Part shown: one piece after another, positions 5,639 through 7,349 of the stretch
How the letters are laid out: the number at the start of each line of letters is the position of its first letter
Position numbering within the stretch: the first letter of the stretch is position 1
DNA from: Planctomycetota bacterium
GTDB taxonomy: Bacteria > Planctomycetota > Phycisphaerae > WQYP01
Assembly: GCA_021780285.1 (NCBI GenBank)
Contig: JAJXZA010000049.1
Span: 1 to 7,349 of the forward strand
Direction: 5' to 3'
DNA: 7,349 nucleotides
Notes under the pieces: model-generated
Seen by the model: the letters and a program-made list of their open reading frames with translations, nothing else
Told to the model about the DNA's origin: nothing
Database searches by the model: none
Made by a program: the position numbers and the translations under genes

Positions 5639-6649
5639 ATGCCCGCTCTGCCGGCGGCCGCTGCCATTGCCGGGGCTATTGAGCCTCACCTCAAGGAGGT
5701 GGACTCGCTCTTTGCGCGCGAACTGGCCAGCAACCTGCCGCATGTGCAGCAACTGGTAAAGCATGTGGAGCGGTTCCGCGGCAAGATGCTCCGCCCCACG
5801 CTGGTACTGCTCTGCGGTTTGGCAACGGCGGGCGAAACCTCCGACAACGCCAGCGAAGACCCTCTGACCCATCGGCATGTAGTGCTGGCCACCGTAGTTG
5901 AAATGGTGCACGTGGCCACGCTGGTGCACGACGACATTCTCGACAGCGCTGAAATACGCCGCCGCGGGGCCACCATCAACCATTTACACGGCAACGAGGC
6001 GGCCGTGCTGCTTGGCGATTACCTCATCAGCCACGCTTTTCACCTCTGCAGCAGCCTCGAAAGCCAGTCTGATTCGCGGCTGATTGGCCACACCACCAAC
6101 GTGGTTTGCGAGGGCGAACTGACGCAAAACTTCAACCGCGGAAACTGGCAACTCAGCGAGGCCGCCTACTTCGACATTATTTACCGAAAAACCGCCAGCC
6201 TCATTGAAACTTCCTGTCGCCTGGGAGCGATGGCGTCTAATGCGCCGCATGCTGTGGTCGAGGCGTTGGCTCTCTATGGCCGGCACTTGGGCTTGGCGTT
6301 TCAAATTATTGATGACGTATTGGATATTGTCGGACAGGCTAAAACCGTCGGTAAATCGCTCGGCAGCGACATAGACAAGGGCAAACTCACGCTGCCCATG
6401 ATTCACTTTTTAGCCAACGCCGCCGATTCGCACCGTGAATTGTTGATAAGCTTGCTGGAATCGCCCACCGACGACCGTGTGGAACATGTTCGGCAACTGC
6501 TGATGCCCAGCAGCAGCATCGCCTACGCCCGCGGCCGCGCCCAAAAATTGGTGGACGAGGCCATCAGCGCCATCGGCATTTTACCGGCGGGGCCATGGCG
6601 CGATATCCTCACTGAAATGGCCGAATTCGTAACCCGTCGAGAACTATAA
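5639..6649 (+). CDS. ispB: Long-chain polyprenyl diphosphate synthase (octaprenyl/heptaprenyl type)
   Basis: This trans-isoprenyl diphosphate synthase adds isopentenyl units to an allylic diphosphate and probably makes the side chain of menaquinone or ubiquinone. From the ATG at 5639 it is 336 residues. It shows RGKMLRP near residue 50, the first aspartate-rich motif HDDILD (D98, D99, D102) followed by RRRGATIN, GNEAAVLLGDYL, and the second motif IIDDVLD (D225, D226, D229) followed by GKSLGSDIDKGKLTLP. Alanine five residues before the first motif, rather than an aromatic residue, fits a long-chain product as in E. coli IspB. The exact chain length cannot be read, so the symbol is by similarity; hepT would be equally fair. 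GGGGGA ends 6 bases before this ATG. A TTG further upstream at 5576 has no ribosome-binding site and would add 21 atypical residues. It converges with rplU. Confidence 0.93.
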   Translation: MPALPAAAAIAGAIEPHLKEVDSLFARELASNLPHVQQLVKHVERFRGKMLRPTLVLLCGLATAGETSDNASEDPLTHRHVVLATVVEMVHVATLVHDDILDSAEIRRRGATINHLHGNEAAVLLGDYLISHAFHLCSSLESQSDSRLIGHTTNVVCEGELTQNFNRGNWQLSEAAYFDIIYRKTASLIETSCRLGAMASNAPHAVVEALALYGRHLGLAFQIIDDVLDIVGQAKTVGKSLGSDIDKGKLTLPMIHFLANAADSHRELLISLLESPTDDRVEHVRQLLMPSSSIAYARGRAQKLVDEAISAIGILPAGPWRDILTEMAEFVTRREL

Positions 6650-6707
6650 TTGAAGTTGTGACGACCGCCGCATTGGCACCCGCCATACGGCATTCAACGC
6701 CAAACCA

Positions 6708-6728
6708 CCGCACACCTGAAATGTGCGG
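6708..6728. repeat. Hairpin downstream of the prenyl synthase gene
   Basis: CCGCACA (6708-6714) and TGTGCGG (6722-6728) form a perfect 7-base-pair stem with a 7-base loop, between two convergent genes. No T-run follows on either strand, so it is not an intrinsic terminator alone. It may stabilise 3' ends or assist the neighbouring terminator. Confidence 0.5.
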
Positions 6729-6748
6729 GTTCACGTATTGGGCGAGCC

Positions 6749-6786
6749 AACCGCAGGCTTTGCCCGCGGTTCATAAAGATTTTTTT
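6749..6786 (+). terminator. Intrinsic terminator of the prenyl synthase gene
   Basis: AACCGC-A-GGC (6749-6758), a TTT loop and GCC-C-GCGGTT (6762-6771) form a nine-base-pair stem with one A-C mismatch. CATAAAGA and then seven Ts (6780-6786) follow. The eight-base gap between stem and T-run is longer than ideal. The T-run overlaps the stop codon of convergent rplU (6785-6787). On the minus strand the same hairpin follows rplU but without a T-run. Confidence 0.55.
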
Positions 6787-7102
6787 AGCCGTTGATGGCT
6801 TCGATCTTAATCGCCAGATACTTCTGACGATGGCCTACGCGGCGATGAAACCCCTTGCGGCGCGTAAAACGCTCGACAAAAATTTTATCGTCTTTAATTT
6901 GCCCAAGCAATTTGGCGGTAACGGTGGCTCCGCTTACCAGCGGCTGGCCGATCTTAACGCCCGCGTCGCCTGAAATCAGCAGAACCTTATCGAAGGTAAT
7001 GGTGTCGCTCCCCTCTGCCATCGGCCGCAGGTCTACTTCCAATACATCTCCCGGCTCAGCCTTAAACTGGGTGCCGGAATCTTCAAAAATTGCATAAGCC
7101 AT
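6785..7102 (-). CDS. rplU: 50S ribosomal protein L21
   Basis: L21 is a small primary 23S-rRNA-binding protein of the large ribosomal subunit. The 105-residue product has the normal length and layout: MAYAIFEDSGTQFKAEPGD at the start, VDLRP, then VLLISGDAGVKIGQPLVSGATVTAKLLG in the beta-barrel, and the basic C-terminal tail with RRKGFHRRVGHRQKYLAIKIEAI. The start is clear: GGTGGAG sits 7 bases before the ATG. In most bacteria rplU is followed directly by rpmA (L27); here the next 135 bases contain no gene and the prenyl synthase converges, so rpmA must be elsewhere. A near-consensus promoter upstream allows independent expression. Confidence 0.97.
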   Translation of the reverse strand: MAYAIFEDSGTQFKAEPGDVLEVDLRPMAEGSDTITFDKVLLISGDAGVKIGQPLVSGATVTAKLLGQIKDDKIFVERFTRRKGFHRRVGHRQKYLAIKIEAING

Positions 7103-7134
7103 GAGCTAACTCCACCAAACTGCGGTACCGAGGC

Positions 7135-7148
7135 CTGGCCATTGCCAG
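7135..7148 (-). repeat. Small hairpin in the rplU leader
   Basis: CTGGC (7148-7144) and GCCAG (7139-7135) form a five-base-pair stem with a four-base loop, extendable by two pairs after one mismatch. It lies in the roughly 58-base rplU leader, about 30 bases before the ATG. Ribosomal-protein leaders are often autoregulated, but I recognise no known L21-leader fold here. Confidence 0.3.
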
Positions 7149-7167
7149 CCCCGTAAACAAGCCCAGC

Positions 7168-7196
7168 ATTATTGCCCACACCGGCGAATATTTCAA
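7168..7196 (-). promoter_or_regulatory. rplU promoter
   Basis: On the minus strand, TTGAAA (7196-7191, 5 of 6 to -35) and AATAAT (7173-7168, 5 of 6 to -10) are separated by exactly 17 bases. This is the best promoter in the window. Transcription would start near 7160, after the upstream gene ends at 7247, giving rplU its own strong transcript, as expected for a ribosomal protein gene. Confidence 0.7.
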
Positions 7197-7246
7197 GCGA
7201 TTCAAAAAGCGGTAAAACATAGCGGGTGTGGCCATATTTTTTGGCA

Positions 7247-7349
7247 TCAAGCGGCCCGTGCCCGCATAGCCCACCATTGCTGATGCTGGTTACTCTCGCG
7301 CATCGCCAGCAGGGTCATCATGGCGGCGGCGTGGTCGGCATCCCATTTC
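7247..7349 (-). CDS. C-terminal fragment of an unidentified protein (runs off the window)
   Basis: The last 33 codons of a minus-strand gene end with TGA at 7249-7247. The visible residues begin KWDADHAAAMMTLLAMRESNQ and end WWAMRARAA. Third codon positions are mostly G or C (GCC GCC GCC, CTG CTG GCG), as expected for real coding sequence here, whereas the other two minus frames have stops in this stretch. I do not recognise the family. It lies upstream of rplU, which has its own promoter in between. Confidence 0.5.
   Translation of the reverse strand, partial: KWDADHAAAMMTLLAMRESNQHQQWWAMRARAA

Noticed and set aside
7083..7277. Minus-strand open frame of 64 codons overlapping the rplU start
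   Set aside because: It has no ribosome-binding site, overlaps rplU and the tail of the upstream gene in different frames, and contains the rplU promoter and leader.

Overview
The window is ordinary bacterial chromosome: six complete protein genes, one gene fragment at the right edge, and no RNA genes, insertion sequences or CRISPR arrays that I can see. Protein features point to a Gram-negative-type bacterium. The prenyl transferase region reading RGKMLRP, the CPBP protease layout and the large alanine-rich secreted protein resemble planctomycetes of the Phycisphaerae, but that is a guess from resemblance, not a measured placement.

Left part (1-3102): hemB (porphobilinogen synthase) and a CPBP-family membrane protease lie on the minus strand. 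trpC (indole-3-glycerol-phosphate synthase) diverges from the protease on the plus strand. hemB has a good promoter placed so that the transcript would start at or next to its ATG, which suggests a leaderless mRNA. The protease/trpC junction is odd: the best ribosome-binding sites on both strands point to non-standard start codons (ATC for the protease, CTG for trpC), while the two GTG starts have none. trpC stands alone here, without other trp genes.

Middle (3103-5638): a 591-residue exported protein of unknown function is on the minus strand. It has a clear signal peptide and three similar strand-helix-strand segments. Upstream of it are two strong inverted repeats at a candidate promoter. 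About 400 bases with no convincing gene follow, carrying short direct repeats, and then a promoter with an inverted repeat over its -35 box.

Right part (5639-7349): a long-chain polyprenyl diphosphate synthase (plus) converges on rplU, ribosomal protein L21 (minus). A hairpin and T-run between them probably terminate the prenyl synthase transcript. rplU has its own near-consensus promoter and is not followed by rpmA. The last 33 codons of another minus-strand gene run off the right edge.

Functionally the window mixes unlinked housekeeping steps: tetrapyrrole synthesis, tryptophan synthesis, the quinone side chain and the ribosome. I see no defence, mobile or secondary-metabolite system. The points most worth checking are the start sites at the divergent junction, the basic insertion beside the HemB zinc site, and the regulatory dyads around 5039-5091 and 5522-5536.
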